Source of the DNA: CAKSQL01 sp045649415 | Lineage (GTDB): Bacteria; Bacillota; Clostridia; UBA1381 | DNA: 64,000 nt | Assembly: GCA_045649415.1 (NCBI GenBank) | Contig: JAZRPY010000004.1 | Location: 3,568 to 67,567, forward strand | Direction: 5' to 3' | Shown here: piece after piece, positions 35,147 through 44,754 of the stretch | Layout of the letters: every line of letters starts with the position of its first letter | Numbering within the stretch: position 1 is the first letter of the stretch | Translations under genes and position numbers: made by a program | Notes under the pieces: model-generated | Seen by the model: the letters and a program-made list of their open reading frames with translations, nothing else | What the model was told of the DNA's origin: nothing | The model's database searches: none

Positions 35147-35156
35147 CAATTATATT

Positions 35157-35187
35157 AGAAGGACTTATAAAAAGTCCTTCTTTTTTT
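35157..35187 (+). terminator. Terminator after yebC
   Basis: Stem AGAAGGACTT/AAGTCCTTCT followed by seven or more T residues. Confidence 0.9.
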
Positions 35188-35254
35188 CACATATTTTCTG
35201 TCATCTTCGTATTATATTACATAAGAATATGTGATATATAGGAGTTGAAAGATT

Positions 35255-37105
35255 ATGTGTTCTATTTCAGGAATGATAAATTTTAAAAAAAATTATTTAT
35301 ACTATAAAGGCTACAACACTCTTGTTGTAAAGGATATGGGTGAAAGTATGCGACATCGCGGACCTGATGCGTCAGGAGAATGGGTTGGTGAGCATGCCGC
35401 ATTTTCCCACACCCGACTATCAGTTATTGACCCCGAGGGTGGCAGGCAACCAATGACCAGAACTGTTGAAGGCTATGAGTTTACAATCACTTACAATGGT
35501 GAATTATATAACACAGAGGATTTGAGAAATGAGTTGTCAGGCTATGGCTACCAATTCACCACCACCTCAGACACCGAGGTACTTTTAATGGCATACATAC
35601 ACTTTGGTGAGGAATGTGTGAAAAAGCTCAATGGAATATACGCCTTCTGCATATGGGATTCAATGCGACAAAGGGTTTTTGCCTGTCGTGACAGATTTGG
35701 TGTGAAGCCATTTTTCTATGCCATCTGTGGTGATATTGTTATATTCTCCTCTGAAATAAAGGGGTTGTTCCGTCACCCTTCCTTTTCTGCTAAGGTCGAT
35801 AAAACCGGTCTTCAGGAGCTATTTGCTATCTCCCCTGCCAGAACTCAGGGCGTGGGCGTTTTTAAGGATGTTCTTGAACTGAAGCCTGCCCATTCCATGC
35901 TTATAGACCGTTCAGGAATAAGGATATTCCCTTACTGGAGCTTGGAAAGTAAACCTCATCAGGATAGCTACTCCGACACTGTTCAAAAAGTGAGGGATCT
36001 TGTTTCAGATAGCATAAAAAGGCAATTAGTGTCAGATGTTCCAATCGCCACATTATTATCTGGCGGCTTGGATTCAAGTATAATAACTGCAATCGCAAGC
36101 TTATATATGCAGGATAAGGGAGATATTTTATCTACCTATTCCTTTGACTACAAGGATAACGACAAATACTTTAAATCCTCAGCCTTTCAGCCTGATGCCG
36201 ACAAGCCATGGGTTGAGAGAATGGCAGAGGAATTCAAAACAAATCACACCTTTTTGGAATGCGACAACAGTATCTTAATCGACTATCTCTTAGATGCAAT
36301 GCGTTATAAGGATTTACCCGGTATGGCAGATGTGGACGCCTCCCTTCTATATTTCTGCAGAGAGATTAAGAAAAACCACACCGTTATCCTGTCGGGTGAA
36401 TGTTCGGACGAAATATTCGGTGGGTACCCGTGGTTCAGGAGTGAAAAAGCTTTTAACACACCTGCATTCCCCTGGTCCTATGATATGGAGCTTAGAAATT
36501 CCATCTTAAAGCCTGCAGTAGCCGAAACACTTAACCTTGAAGAATATTCCCGTAAAAGATATAATGAGTCCATTTTGAAAACACCCGTTCTTTGCGAGGA
36601 TTCTCCTGAGGAAAAACGAAGGCGTGAAATTTCCTACCTCAACATAAATTGGTTTATGACAAATCTGTTAGACAGAAAGGACAGAATGAGTATGGCAAGC
36701 GGCCTTGAAGTGAGAGTTCCTTATTGCGACCACAGATTAGTTGAATATGTATGGAATATTCCCTGGGAAATGAAAAACAAAGACAATGTTTCAAAAAGCA
36801 TTCTGAGAGAAGCATTTCGTGGAATATTGCCCGACGATGTCTTATTCAGGAAAAAGAGTCCATATCCAAAAACTCACAATCCCATATACGAAAAATTAGC
36901 AAAGGAAATGCTTCTTGATATAATCTCAAATCCCAATGCACCAATTCTCACTTTTGCAGAAAAGTCAGTTCTTGAGTCACTTTGCAAAGACTCAAGTGAC
37001 TATGGAAAGCCATTTTTCGGTCAGCTTATGGCAGGACCACAGTTTATTGGATATCTTATTCAACTAAATGCCTGGTTCTTGGAATATAATGTGAAAGTAC
37101 TATAA
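35255..37105 (+). CDS. asnB: Asparagine synthase (glutamine-hydrolysing)
   Basis: A 616-residue class II amidotransferase that makes asparagine from aspartate, glutamine and ATP. The catalytic Cys2 is exposed after Met1 removal (MCSISGMI). The glutaminase half shows RHRGPDASGEW and the FTITYNGELYN loop. The synthetase half has the PP-loop LLSGGLDSSIITA (near 268) and GECSDEIFGGYPW. Length and motifs are normal. It is a monocistronic gene with terminators on both sides. Confidence 0.95.
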   Translation: MCSISGMINFKKNYLYYKGYNTLVVKDMGESMRHRGPDASGEWVGEHAAFSHTRLSVIDPEGGRQPMTRTVEGYEFTITYNGELYNTEDLRNELSGYGYQFTTTSDTEVLLMAYIHFGEECVKKLNGIYAFCIWDSMRQRVFACRDRFGVKPFFYAICGDIVIFSSEIKGLFRHPSFSAKVDKTGLQELFAISPARTQGVGVFKDVLELKPAHSMLIDRSGIRIFPYWSLESKPHQDSYSDTVQKVRDLVSDSIKRQLVSDVPIATLLSGGLDSSIITAIASLYMQDKGDILSTYSFDYKDNDKYFKSSAFQPDADKPWVERMAEEFKTNHTFLECDNSILIDYLLDAMRYKDLPGMADVDASLLYFCREIKKNHTVILSGECSDEIFGGYPWFRSEKAFNTPAFPWSYDMELRNSILKPAVAETLNLEEYSRKRYNESILKTPVLCEDSPEEKRRREISYLNINWFMTNLLDRKDRMSMASGLEVRVPYCDHRLVEYVWNIPWEMKNKDNVSKSILREAFRGILPDDVLFRKKSPYPKTHNPIYEKLAKEMLLDIISNPNAPILTFAEKSVLESLCKDSSDYGKPFFGQLMAGPQFIGYLIQLNAWFLEYNVKVL

Positions 37106-37147
37106 AAAAGGGTATTTAAGGCAATTGCCTTAAATACCCTTTTTTTA
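37104..37147. terminator. Bidirectional terminator, asnB / rubrerythrin
   Basis: A nearly perfect palindrome with arms AAAAAAGGGTATTTAAGGCA and its complement. It serves the convergent asnB (plus) and rubrerythrin (minus) genes. Confidence 0.93.
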
Positions 37148-37150
37148 AAA

Positions 37151-37810
37151 TCAATAGTTTTCCATATGAATTTCAAAATAGCTTTGTGGGTGGTTACAGG
37201 TTGGGCAAACATCAGGAGCCTCTGTGCCAACAACAATGTGTCCACAATTACGGCACTCCCAAACCTTAACCTCACTCTTTTTAAATACCTCTGCCATTTC
37301 AACATTCTTCAACAACGCACGATAGCGTTCCTCGTGATGTTTTTCAATTGCAGCAACCATACGGAACTTCTTTGCCAAATCCAAAAAGCCTTCCTCTTCA
37401 GCAGTTTTTGCAAAGCCCTCATACATATCTGTCCATTCGTAATTTTCGCCCTCTGCAGCATGAAGCAAATTCTCAGCAGTATCACCAATTCCATTTAATT
37501 CCTTAAACCAAAGCTTTGCATGCTCCTTTTCATTGTCTGCAGTTTTTAAAAACAATGCAGCAATCTGCTCAAAGCCTTCCTTTTTTGCCTTTGATGCAAA
37601 GTATGTATATTTATTTCTTGCCTGAGATTCTCCCGCAAAAGCAGCCTCTAAATTCTTTTCAGTTTGTGTTCCCTGATACTTATTCATTTTCTTTTCCTCC
37701 TCAATTTTTTCTAATTTATCTCCACTCATTTTGCATAGTGGGCATACAGCTACTACTCCATCTTCTACCTGAAAAACCTTGCCACAAACCCTACATCTAT
37801 ATGTGGTCAT
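37151..37810 (-). CDS. Rubrerythrin with N- and C-terminal rubredoxin-like modules
   Basis: A 219-residue non-heme iron peroxidase for oxidative-stress defence in anaerobes. The N-terminal iron site is YRCRVCGKVF...AVCPLCKM (residues 4-29). The central ferritin-like diiron domain (about 45-180) has GESQARNKYTYFA, DNEKEHAKLWF and AAIEKHHEERY ligands. The C-terminal rubredoxin site is WECRNCGHIV...DVCPTCNHP (about 184-207). Most rubrerythrins have only the C-terminal module. It is a stand-alone gene with its own promoter. Confidence 0.94.
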   Translation of the reverse strand: MTTYRCRVCGKVFQVEDGVVAVCPLCKMSGDKLEKIEEEKKMNKYQGTQTEKNLEAAFAGESQARNKYTYFASKAKKEGFEQIAALFLKTADNEKEHAKLWFKELNGIGDTAENLLHAAEGENYEWTDMYEGFAKTAEEEGFLDLAKKFRMVAAIEKHHEERYRALLKNVEMAEVFKKSEVKVWECRNCGHIVVGTEAPDVCPTCNHPQSYFEIHMENY

Positions 37811-37833
37811 ATCTAATCCCCTCCTTTTTCTTT

Positions 37834-37862
37834 ATTATATATTATTTTCAAAATATTGTAAA
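37834..37862 (-). promoter_or_regulatory. Rubrerythrin promoter
   Basis: On the minus strand, TTTACA (37857-37862), a 17-bp spacer and TATAAT (37834-37839). AGGAGGGG precedes the start codon. No clear PerR box is visible. Confidence 0.65.
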
Positions 37863-37900
37863 TAGTTTTTTTACAAAAGAAAAAAAGAAATTTTATTTCC

Positions 37901-37929
37901 TTGAAAAAAGTTATTATCTATGTTATACT
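37901..37929 (+). promoter_or_regulatory. azlCD promoter with flanking inverted repeat
   Basis: TTGAAA (37901-37906), a 17-bp spacer and TATACT (37924-37929). An 8-bp inverted repeat (TATTATCT upstream, AGATAATA downstream) brackets the -10 box and could be a repressor site. Confidence 0.6.
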
Positions 37930-37961
37930 ATCTAAGATAATACTATAATCGGGTGAATATA

Positions 37962-38663
37962 ATGAACAAAAAATCAGGAATGAAAAAAGGCTTTTCCGAC
38001 GGTCTGCCAATTGGTATCGGATACCTTTCTGTTTCAATCGGTATTGGCATTACTGCTGTGAGCAGCGGACTTAGTATTCTAAATTCTGTCATAATGTCTA
38101 TGTCCTGTTTGACCTCTGCAGGTCAGGCAGCAGGAATATCTGTGATTGCAGCTTTAGGCACTTTGTTGGAAATGGCTTTAATTCAATTAGTTATAAATTT
38201 AAGATATTCTCTTATGGGCATCTCTATGTCCCAAAAGCTTGACGAGAGCGTGACCACAAAGCATCGTCTTATATTAGGTGCATTTATAACAGACGAAATA
38301 TTCGCAGTGTCCTCAACCAAGGACTCTTTAAACACAAGATATCTATATGGCTTGATAATTGCTCCGTACTTCGGTTGGGCGTTGGGGACTCTGTTTGGCG
38401 CAACCTTGGGAACAGTTCTTCCCGAATCTGTGAATCAGGCATTAGGACTTGCAATCTATGGGATGTTTGTGGCAATAGTTGTACCCGTTATGAAAAAATC
38501 AAAGGAGATTTCCTTGTGTGTGCTATTAGCAACACTAATTAGCATTATCATAAGATATGTGCCAATATTCTCCTTTATCAGCTATGGCTTCACAATTATT
38601 ATATCGGCAGTTATTTCAGCATCAGTATTCGCACTTTATTCACTAAGGAGGGAGAAAAAATGA
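37962..38663 (+). CDS. azlC: Branched-chain amino acid exporter, large subunit AzlC
   Basis: About 233 residues with several membrane helices. The family segment GFSDGLPIGIGYLSVSIGIGI starts the protein and FITDEIFAVSS follows. The ATG at 37962 is preferred over a GTG three codons earlier. AzlC and AzlD together form an exporter of branched-chain amino acids or analogues. It overlaps azlD by 4 bp. Confidence 0.92.
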   Translation: MNKKSGMKKGFSDGLPIGIGYLSVSIGIGITAVSSGLSILNSVIMSMSCLTSAGQAAGISVIAALGTLLEMALIQLVINLRYSLMGISMSQKLDESVTTKHRLILGAFITDEIFAVSSTKDSLNTRYLYGLIIAPYFGWALGTLFGATLGTVLPESVNQALGLAIYGMFVAIVVPVMKKSKEISLCVLLATLISIIIRYVPIFSFISYGFTIIISAVISASVFALYSLRREKK

Positions 38664-38959
38664 AACCTTTATTATATATTTTCATAATGGCATTGGTTAC
38701 ATATCTCATTCGTGCCATTCCCTTCACACTCTTTAAAAAGAAAATCACATCACCATTTTTTAAAAAGTTTTTTGACTTTATCCCCTATGCAGTATTAGGG
38801 GCTATGACAATTCCATGGATGTTTGACTATGGGAAAAATCCAATCTGTGCCACTGTCGGTCTGGTGGTTGCCATTATATTGGCATATTTCAATCGCTCAT
38901 TGATTGTGGTTGCAATGTCGGCTTGTGCCTCTGCTTTTTTAGCGGGTTTTATATTCTGA
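38660..38959 (+). CDS. azlD: Branched-chain amino acid exporter, small subunit AzlD
   Basis: A 99-residue protein with three to four membrane helices. The N-terminal LVTYLIRAIPFTLFKK matches the AzlD family, and FFDFIPYAVLGAMTIP follows. It is the second gene of azlCD, read through the ATGA overlap. Confidence 0.92.
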   Translation: MKPLLYIFIMALVTYLIRAIPFTLFKKKITSPFFKKFFDFIPYAVLGAMTIPWMFDYGKNPICATVGLVVAIILAYFNRSLIVVAMSACASAFLAGFIF

Positions 38960-38996
38960 ATACTAAAAAAGGGATTTTTAAATCCCTAAAATAGCA

Positions 38997-39024
38997 AAAC
39001 GGAGTTTTTAATAAACTCCGTTTT
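38997..39024 (+). terminator. Terminator after azlD
   Basis: An AAAACGGAGTTT/AAACTCCGTTTT hairpin. A second small hairpin (GGGATTT/AAATCCC) lies just upstream at about 38970-38987. Confidence 0.75.
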
Positions 39025-39116
39025 GTGTTTGTTATGAAAATTATTGTGTCTTATATATCCCAACTAAACTTATTGAAGAAATAAGAATTTTTTCTCGATT
39101 ATGTATATTTTCTCAA

Positions 39117-40376
39117 TCAATCTACAAACAAAGCTGCTCCGTTTTCAACCAATTTATTCTGAAGCTCTTTGATATCAATGCTCCTTACATCTGTTTTTGA
39201 CTTAGATGCAACTGCAATCGCTTCACCACAAGCATGACCTATGCAACACACAATCGGCATAATTCTGATTGCTGCCTGCGCCTCATGGTCAGCTGATATA
39301 CATCTGCCACCAACCAACAGGTTAGAAACCGTTTTTGGAATCAGGCTTCTGTATGGAATGGTGTAATATTCACCCTTATTAAAGAAATAGTGACTTGTTC
39401 CTGAGCCTTCAGGATTATGAATGTCCATATCATAGTTACCAAGGGCAATGGCATCGTCAAATCTCTTTAAGTCCATAAGGTCCTGAGCAGTAAGCATATA
39501 ATCTCCGTCAATCAATCGGCTTTCTCTTGCACCAATTTCGGGAGCAGTTATAATTACCTCACTATCCTTGAACGCCTCAAAGTTGTTCTTCAAGAACTCA
39601 TAAACCTCATAAACCTGTTCACGAGCTTCAATTTCTGCCTTAGTTACATCAAATATATCAACAGGATTTAATTTAATAATTCTTGTTGTATTAAAATGCA
39701 ATACTCCGTCCATAAGAGTTTTGAAAATAAGAACATCCTCTCTCGGATTCTTAATTTTCCCCTCTTCCTTAAATTGCTTATATTTAACATTGATTGCGGC
39801 AGGATCAAATTTCTCCATATCAACATTAGCAAGTCTGAAGCACAAGGTCATAGGCTGACATAGACTGTCCTTTTCTCTACCTATCCTGAAGGGGCATCCA
39901 GATATTGCGGCAAGGTTTGCATCACCTGTGGTATCAACAAAATAGTCTGCAAAAAGCTCGTACTTTTGTCCTTTACCCATAACAGTGATTGACTTTATTT
40001 TATCTCCCTCTTTTTTTGCGTCCACTAAATATGCATGATATAAAATCTCAACCCCTGCGTCAAGAACCATTCTGTTCAACAAAAGCTTTAAGTACTCATC
40101 ATGGAAAAAGGTGTCGTTTCCTCTTTCCTGAAACTTATTCTTTTCATTAAGCTTTTCACCAATTTCCTTAAATATTCCCTTACATAATTCAACCTTTTTT
40201 CCATTTATTTCAGTTTTATAAAGCATAAATGGATGCACCAAGGAATTTGATGCAGCACCGCCAAGGCAATTTGATTTCTCGGCAAGTAAAACTGATAGGC
40301 CCTCCCTTGCTGCACTCACTGCTGCAGCAACACCTGTGAAGCCTCCGCCAACAACTATCAAGTCATATTTCTTCAT
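39117..40376 (-). CDS. FAD-dependent oxidoreductase
   Basis: A 419-residue flavoprotein. The N-terminal FAD site is DLIVVGGGFTGVAAAVSAAREG (residues 4-25), then LLAEKSNCLGGAAS. The middle ADYFVDTTGDANLAAISG and the C-terminal LLVGGRCISADHEAQAAIRIMP are typical of the PF12831 group. Related enzymes act on unknown small substrates. It stands alone, so the context gives no substrate. Confidence 0.88.
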   Translation of the reverse strand: MKKYDLIVVGGGFTGVAAAVSAAREGLSVLLAEKSNCLGGAASNSLVHPFMLYKTEINGKKVELCKGIFKEIGEKLNEKNKFQERGNDTFFHDEYLKLLLNRMVLDAGVEILYHAYLVDAKKEGDKIKSITVMGKGQKYELFADYFVDTTGDANLAAISGCPFRIGREKDSLCQPMTLCFRLANVDMEKFDPAAINVKYKQFKEEGKIKNPREDVLIFKTLMDGVLHFNTTRIIKLNPVDIFDVTKAEIEAREQVYEVYEFLKNNFEAFKDSEVIITAPEIGARESRLIDGDYMLTAQDLMDLKRFDDAIALGNYDMDIHNPEGSGTSHYFFNKGEYYTIPYRSLIPKTVSNLLVGGRCISADHEAQAAIRIMPIVCCIGHACGEAIAVASKSKTDVRSIDIKELQNKLVENGAALFVD

Positions 40377-40551
40377 ACCAATTCTCCTTATTTTTATATT
40401 TGATAATCATAATTTTTCTACATTATTACAATCAATTATACCACAGTTTTGTTGAGAACACAATAGGCTAATTAAAAATTAGATATGGATTTTTTAGCAT
40501 ATAACACATAAGAAAAAGGAGTTAACATTTAATATAATACGACCAAATACT

Positions 40552-40578
40552 AAAAAAACCACTTATGTGGTTTTTTTT
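40552..40578 (-). terminator. Terminator overlapping the acetyltransferase 3' end
   Basis: Stem AAAAACCAC/GTGGTTTTT. On the minus strand it overlaps the last codons and ends in a T run. Confidence 0.85.
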
Positions 40579-41060
40579 AGCTTGATATAGTGTGGAATAA
40601 TATCCTCATATTCACCCGACTTTAATAAAAAGCCTTCGGGAATAACTCCGAGCTGAGTAAATCCTAATTTTTTATATAAGGCTAAAGCCACAGTATTTGA
40701 TTTCACAACTGCATTGAACTGAAGAATTTTAAAATTCAAAGCCTTTGCCTTACTTATGCAATCAAGAACAAGTGCTTCACCTATTTTCATTCCCCTTTTA
40801 TCCTTTTTAACTGCATAGCTTGCATTACAAATATGCCCGCATCTTCCCACATTGTTGGGGTGGAGAATATATAATCCCACCACCTCGTTATCCTTTATAG
40901 CAACACCCGTGTAGGACTGCTCATTAAAAAAGCTTCTCCCGTTTTTTATGTCGAGCTTTTCCAGTTGAGGAAATGCAACGCCATCCTCAACCACCGAGTT
41001 CCAAATCCCGATTGCAGACTCCAACTCATTTTCAGTTAATTCAATAATTTTTACGGACAT
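40563..41060 (-). CDS. GNAT family N-acetyltransferase
   Basis: A 165-residue acetyltransferase. The acetyl-CoA pyrophosphate loop is in YAVKKDKRGMKIGEALVLDC (motif R-G-M-K-I-G-E). The C-terminal motif NTVALALYKKLGFTQLGVIPEGF is typical. It may act on a small amine or peptide. It is a single gene with its own terminator. Confidence 0.88.
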   Translation of the reverse strand: MSVKIIELTENELESAIGIWNSVVEDGVAFPQLEKLDIKNGRSFFNEQSYTGVAIKDNEVVGLYILHPNNVGRCGHICNASYAVKKDKRGMKIGEALVLDCISKAKALNFKILQFNAVVKSNTVALALYKKLGFTQLGVIPEGFLLKSGEYEDIIPHYIKLKKTT

Positions 41061-41139
41061 ATTCTCACCTGCTCTTTTTACGATTATCTATAATTATACA
41101 GAAATTTCTATATTTTTTCAACCAAAATCAAAAAAAATA

Positions 41140-41167
41140 CGACACCCTCTTTTAAAAGAGGGTGTCG
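41140..41167 (-). terminator. Terminator of the sugar ABC transporter operon
   Basis: A perfect palindrome with 14-bp arms (CGACACCCTCTTTT). On the minus strand it is followed by TATTTTTTT, just after the binding-protein stop codon. Confidence 0.93.
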
Positions 41168-41179
41168 CAAAGGTTAATT

Positions 41180-42214
41180 TTAGCCTTCGTAAACCAAATT
41201 GTTAGCAATCATTTCATCTACATTTGTAGCATCCCACCATGCACCTGAGATAGCAACATCCTTTGAAACTTCCTTACCTTCCAAAGCGAATACTGCTTGC
41301 TCAACTGCCTGATAACCAATCTGGAATGAATCCTGAGCAACTGCACCAACTAACTTTGGACCTGTTGTCTTCTTCATCCACTCGATTTGCTTTGTGCCTG
41401 CATCGTAGCCTGCAAACTTGATTGCATCATACTTTGTACCAGCAGCGCCGATTGCATCATAAACTTGCTTAACAACACCTTCGTTTGTCATAAAGATTGC
41501 ATCTGCGCCCTTTTCAGCAAGAGCCTCTAAAGCTGCCTTATATGCATTGTCTGCATCACCAGGCTTAACTTCCTTAGCAATTGTGTACTTGCCCTTAGTT
41601 GTGCTATCTGCATCTGCTAACTCAGCAAATTTATCAACGAAGCCTGCAGCTCTGTCGATACCTGTTTGAGTTTCGTCGTGTTGGATAACACCAACAAGGT
41701 AGCTACCATCACCATTTGCGATGTCTTCCTTGATTGCTTCAAAGAAGTGCTCTGCAACGATGTTAGATGCTAAATAGTTACTTGTTGCAACTGAAGATAC
41801 AATTGGGTTCTTGCCTGTTTCATCAAGAGTCTTAATGTCGTTAGCCCAGATGCCACTATCGAATTGAACTACAGGGATTTGTGTGTCAAAAGCTTGTGTT
41901 AGCATATCAACGAAGCCTTCACCGATTGTTCCCATAACGATTGCTGCTGAGTTGTTTGAAAGAGCAGTTTGTACCATTTCCTTTTGTGAAGGAAGGTCCT
42001 TTGCTGATTCACTTGCAGGGCCACGGAATGTGATGTTATATCCGTACTTTTCACCTGCTGCCTCTGCGCCAGCCTTAACTGACTGCCAGAATGCGTGAGA
42101 TTCACCCTTTGCAACTACTGCAATTGTTTGTTTGTCTGATGTGTCCTGTCCACATCCTGCCAACATACCTGTTGCCATAACTACTGCTGTCAATAGTGCC
42201 AATACCTTTTTCAT
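41180..42214 (-). CDS. Ribose-type sugar ABC transporter, substrate-binding lipoprotein
   Basis: About 344 residues. The ATG at 42214 (MKKVLALLTAVVMATGMLAGC) is chosen because the frame's earlier ATG lies one base from the AAGGAG site. The lipobox is LAGC, followed by a mature part of the periplasmic-binding type 1 fold (TIAVVAKGESHAFWQSVKAGA). The order ATPase-permease-binding protein suggests import of a pentose, galactose or similar sugar. Specificity cannot be read. It is last in the operon. Confidence 0.91.
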   Translation of the reverse strand: MKKVLALLTAVVMATGMLAGCGQDTSDKQTIAVVAKGESHAFWQSVKAGAEAAGEKYGYNITFRGPASESAKDLPSQKEMVQTALSNNSAAIVMGTIGEGFVDMLTQAFDTQIPVVQFDSGIWANDIKTLDETGKNPIVSSVATSNYLASNIVAEHFFEAIKEDIANGDGSYLVGVIQHDETQTGIDRAAGFVDKFAELADADSTTKGKYTIAKEVKPGDADNAYKAALEALAEKGADAIFMTNEGVVKQVYDAIGAAGTKYDAIKFAGYDAGTKQIEWMKKTTGPKLVGAVAQDSFQIGYQAVEQAVFALEGKEVSKDVAISGAWWDATNVDEMIANNLVYEG

Positions 42215-42272
42215 AAAAAACATCTCCTTTTTTATTTTCAGGGCTTTTTACCCTTAAGATACATAATTAAAA

Positions 42273-43250
42273 TTATTTCACCTTGTTTGCCTTTTTATTT
42301 TTGATAACATCCATCAACACTGCAACTACAACTATGATACCTGTTAAAACATATGTTACATATGTTGAGTTCAGGTTCAAGTTAAATCTTGCCAATACGA
42401 AGTTCAAACCACTTCTTATAACAACGAGCATAATTGAACCTATTACAGAGCCTGCAATTGATGCAACACCACCTGCAGCACTTGTTCCACCGATATATAC
42501 GCCTGCAATTGCATCAAGCTCCATACCATTACCTGTTGCTGCTGCAACTGTTGCAAATGAGGATGCCCAGAATATTGCCGCAATACCTGCTGCCATACCA
42601 CTGAACACATATGCAATTATTTTATACTTATCTGTGTCGATACCTGAAAGTCTTGTCGCTTCCTCATTACTACCAATAGAAAGGATATATCTTCCTATTT
42701 TACACTTATACATTAAGTACATACAGATTGCTGCAAAGAATATTACCCATATAAAGCCTGTTGGTATTCCGTTTGCATTTGAGAATATGGTGTTGAACCA
42801 TGTTCCGTTAGGATAGAATATGTTAGGAATTGCAACTATAATCGCACTCAAGCCTCTTGAGAACATCATTGTACCAAGTGTAGCAATAAATGCAGGGATT
42901 TTTAATTTTGCAATCAACAAACCATTTACAAAGCCCAACAAAGTACCGATTGATATCATAACGGGAATGGTTGCCCACAACGGCATTCCGTCCATATATA
43001 GTTTACCTGCAACTACTGCAGATGCTATACAAACTGTACCGATTGATAAGTCAATTCCACCGGTTGCAATAACAAAGGTAACACCCAATGCCATAATTGC
43101 GTATGGTGCCAATGACTGCGCCATACTAACCAAGTTATACTTTCCTAAAAAGTTCGGGTTAAGAACTGCAAATATCACCACTAAAACTGCTAAAGCTGCA
43201 ACAGTTATGATATTTTGTCCCAAGCTTCCCTTCAAAGCCTTATTTTTCAT
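42273..43250 (-). CDS. Ribose-type sugar ABC transporter, permease
   Basis: A 325-residue RbsC-like permease with about ten membrane helices. The segment GVTFVIATGGIDLSIGTV is the RbsC signature, and ITKALVNGLLI-type packing appears in GFVNGLLIAKLKIPAFIATLGT. The start overlaps the ATPase gene by 11 bp. Confidence 0.92.
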   Translation of the reverse strand: MKNKALKGSLGQNIITVAALAVLVVIFAVLNPNFLGKYNLVSMAQSLAPYAIMALGVTFVIATGGIDLSIGTVCIASAVVAGKLYMDGMPLWATIPVMISIGTLLGFVNGLLIAKLKIPAFIATLGTMMFSRGLSAIIVAIPNIFYPNGTWFNTIFSNANGIPTGFIWVIFFAAICMYLMYKCKIGRYILSIGSNEEATRLSGIDTDKYKIIAYVFSGMAAGIAAIFWASSFATVAAATGNGMELDAIAGVYIGGTSAAGGVASIAGSVIGSIMLVVIRSGLNFVLARFNLNLNSTYVTYVLTGIIVVVAVLMDVIKNKKANKVK

Positions 43251-44754
43251 TTTCTGATTCTCCTCTCATTGTGGCAAGCGCCATGATTTTTTCCTGTGTG
43301 GCATCTGCAATATCAAGTTCTCCTGTGATTTTTCCTTCGCACATTACCACAACTCTGTCACTCATTCTTTGGATTTCTGAAAGCTCTGAGGAAATCATTA
43401 TAATTGATTTTCCACTTTCAGCAAGCTCTTCAATAAGTGTGTACATTTCACTCTTTGCACCGATATCAATGCCTCGTGTTGGCTCGTCGAATATAAATAT
43501 ATCCGAGTCCTTCAAAAGCCATCGTGCAATAATAACCTTTTGCTGATTTCCACCTGAGAGATTTTTTAATTGTTGCTTCATTGACGGAGTTTTTGTTTTA
43601 AGCTTGTCATTTGCCTCAACTGCCGCCTTTTCTATTTTCGAATCTCTTATCCATCCAAACTTGATAAAGTCTTTGAGAGAACTTAAAACTGAATTCTCAG
43701 CCACCGACTTATCAAGCAACAAGCCATATCGTTTTCTGTCTTCTGAAAGATAGCATATACCCTTTGCAACTGCTTCGTGAGGAGTTTTGATTTTTACATA
43801 CTCCCCATTTATATAGATTTCACCCGACTCTATGGGATCTGCACCATAGATTGCTCTTGCGACCTCTGTTCTGCCTGAGCCCATAAGTCCTGAGAAACCA
43901 AGAATTTCTCCCTTTCTCAGCTTAAAGGAAACATTCTTAATTTCCTTGCCTCTGTTGAGATTTTTAACCTCTAAAACAACAGGTGCATCCTCAGCTACAT
44001 TGCTTTGTTCCTTCTTGTCACCATAAATAACTCTTCCAACCATCATCTTAACGATTTCATCCTTGGTGGTTTCACTTGTTATCAAGGTTCCTACATATTC
44101 GCCATCTCGCATAACTGTGATTCTGTCTGAAATCTGATTTATCTCATCCATTCTATGTGAGATATAAATCATACCGATTCCCTTTTCCCTTAGATCTCTC
44201 ATAATGGCAAACAACTCCTCAACCTCTGTTTGAGTAAGAGCAGCTGTAGGCTCATCAAGAATAAGGATTTTTGAATCATGAGATACTGCCTTTGCAATTT
44301 CAACCATCTGTTGCTTACCAACAGTTAATGAGCCAACCTTAACAGATGGGTCAATATCAACACCAATTCTGTCGAACAAGGCTTTTGCATCTCTTTCCAT
44401 CTTCTTATCATCTATGTACATACCATTTATCATAGGCTCACGACCAATGTAAATATTCTGTGCCACAGTAAGATGGTTCATCATATTAAGCTCCTGGTGA
44501 ATAATGCTTATTCCTGCATCCTGAGATTCTTTAATGTTTGAAAAGTCAACATTTTCTCCGAACAGAACAACTTCTCCGGCATTTCTTTTATGTATTCCAC
44601 ATAGGACCTTCATCAAAGTTGACTTTCCTGCACCATTTTCACCCATAAGAGCATGTACCTCGCCTTCACGAAGCTCAAGGTTGGCACCCTTCAAAGCCTG
44701 AACACCGGCAAAACGCTTGTCTATTCCCTTCATTTCAAGAATAACTTTGTTCAT
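43240..44754 (-). CDS. Ribose-type sugar ABC transporter, ATP-binding protein
   Basis: A 504-residue RbsA/MglA-like protein with two ATPase halves. The ATG at 44754 (MNKVILEMKGIDKRFAGVQAL) is preferred over an earlier ATG. The first half has GENGAGKST and Walker B ILDEPTAALT. The second half has a degenerate P-loop (GLMGSGRTE) and signature LSGGNQQKVIIARWL, as in the family. A promoter lies about 370 bp upstream, leaving a long leader. Confidence 0.93.
   Translation of the reverse strand: MNKVILEMKGIDKRFAGVQALKGANLELREGEVHALMGENGAGKSTLMKVLCGIHKRNAGEVVLFGENVDFSNIKESQDAGISIIHQELNMMNHLTVAQNIYIGREPMINGMYIDDKKMERDAKALFDRIGVDIDPSVKVGSLTVGKQQMVEIAKAVSHDSKILILDEPTAALTQTEVEELFAIMRDLREKGIGMIYISHRMDEINQISDRITVMRDGEYVGTLITSETTKDEIVKMMVGRVIYGDKKEQSNVAEDAPVVLEVKNLNRGKEIKNVSFKLRKGEILGFSGLMGSGRTEVARAIYGADPIESGEIYINGEYVKIKTPHEAVAKGICYLSEDRKRYGLLLDKSVAENSVLSSLKDFIKFGWIRDSKIEKAAVEANDKLKTKTPSMKQQLKNLSGGNQQKVIIARWLLKDSDIFIFDEPTRGIDIGAKSEMYTLIEELAESGKSIIMISSELSEIQRMSDRVVVMCEGKITGELDIADATQEKIMALATMRGESENEK

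Noticed and set aside
35188..35254. T-box or asparagine-responsive leader ahead of asnB
   Set aside because: The gap after the yebC terminator is only about 67 bp, too short for a T-box, and no specifier or antiterminator sequence is visible.
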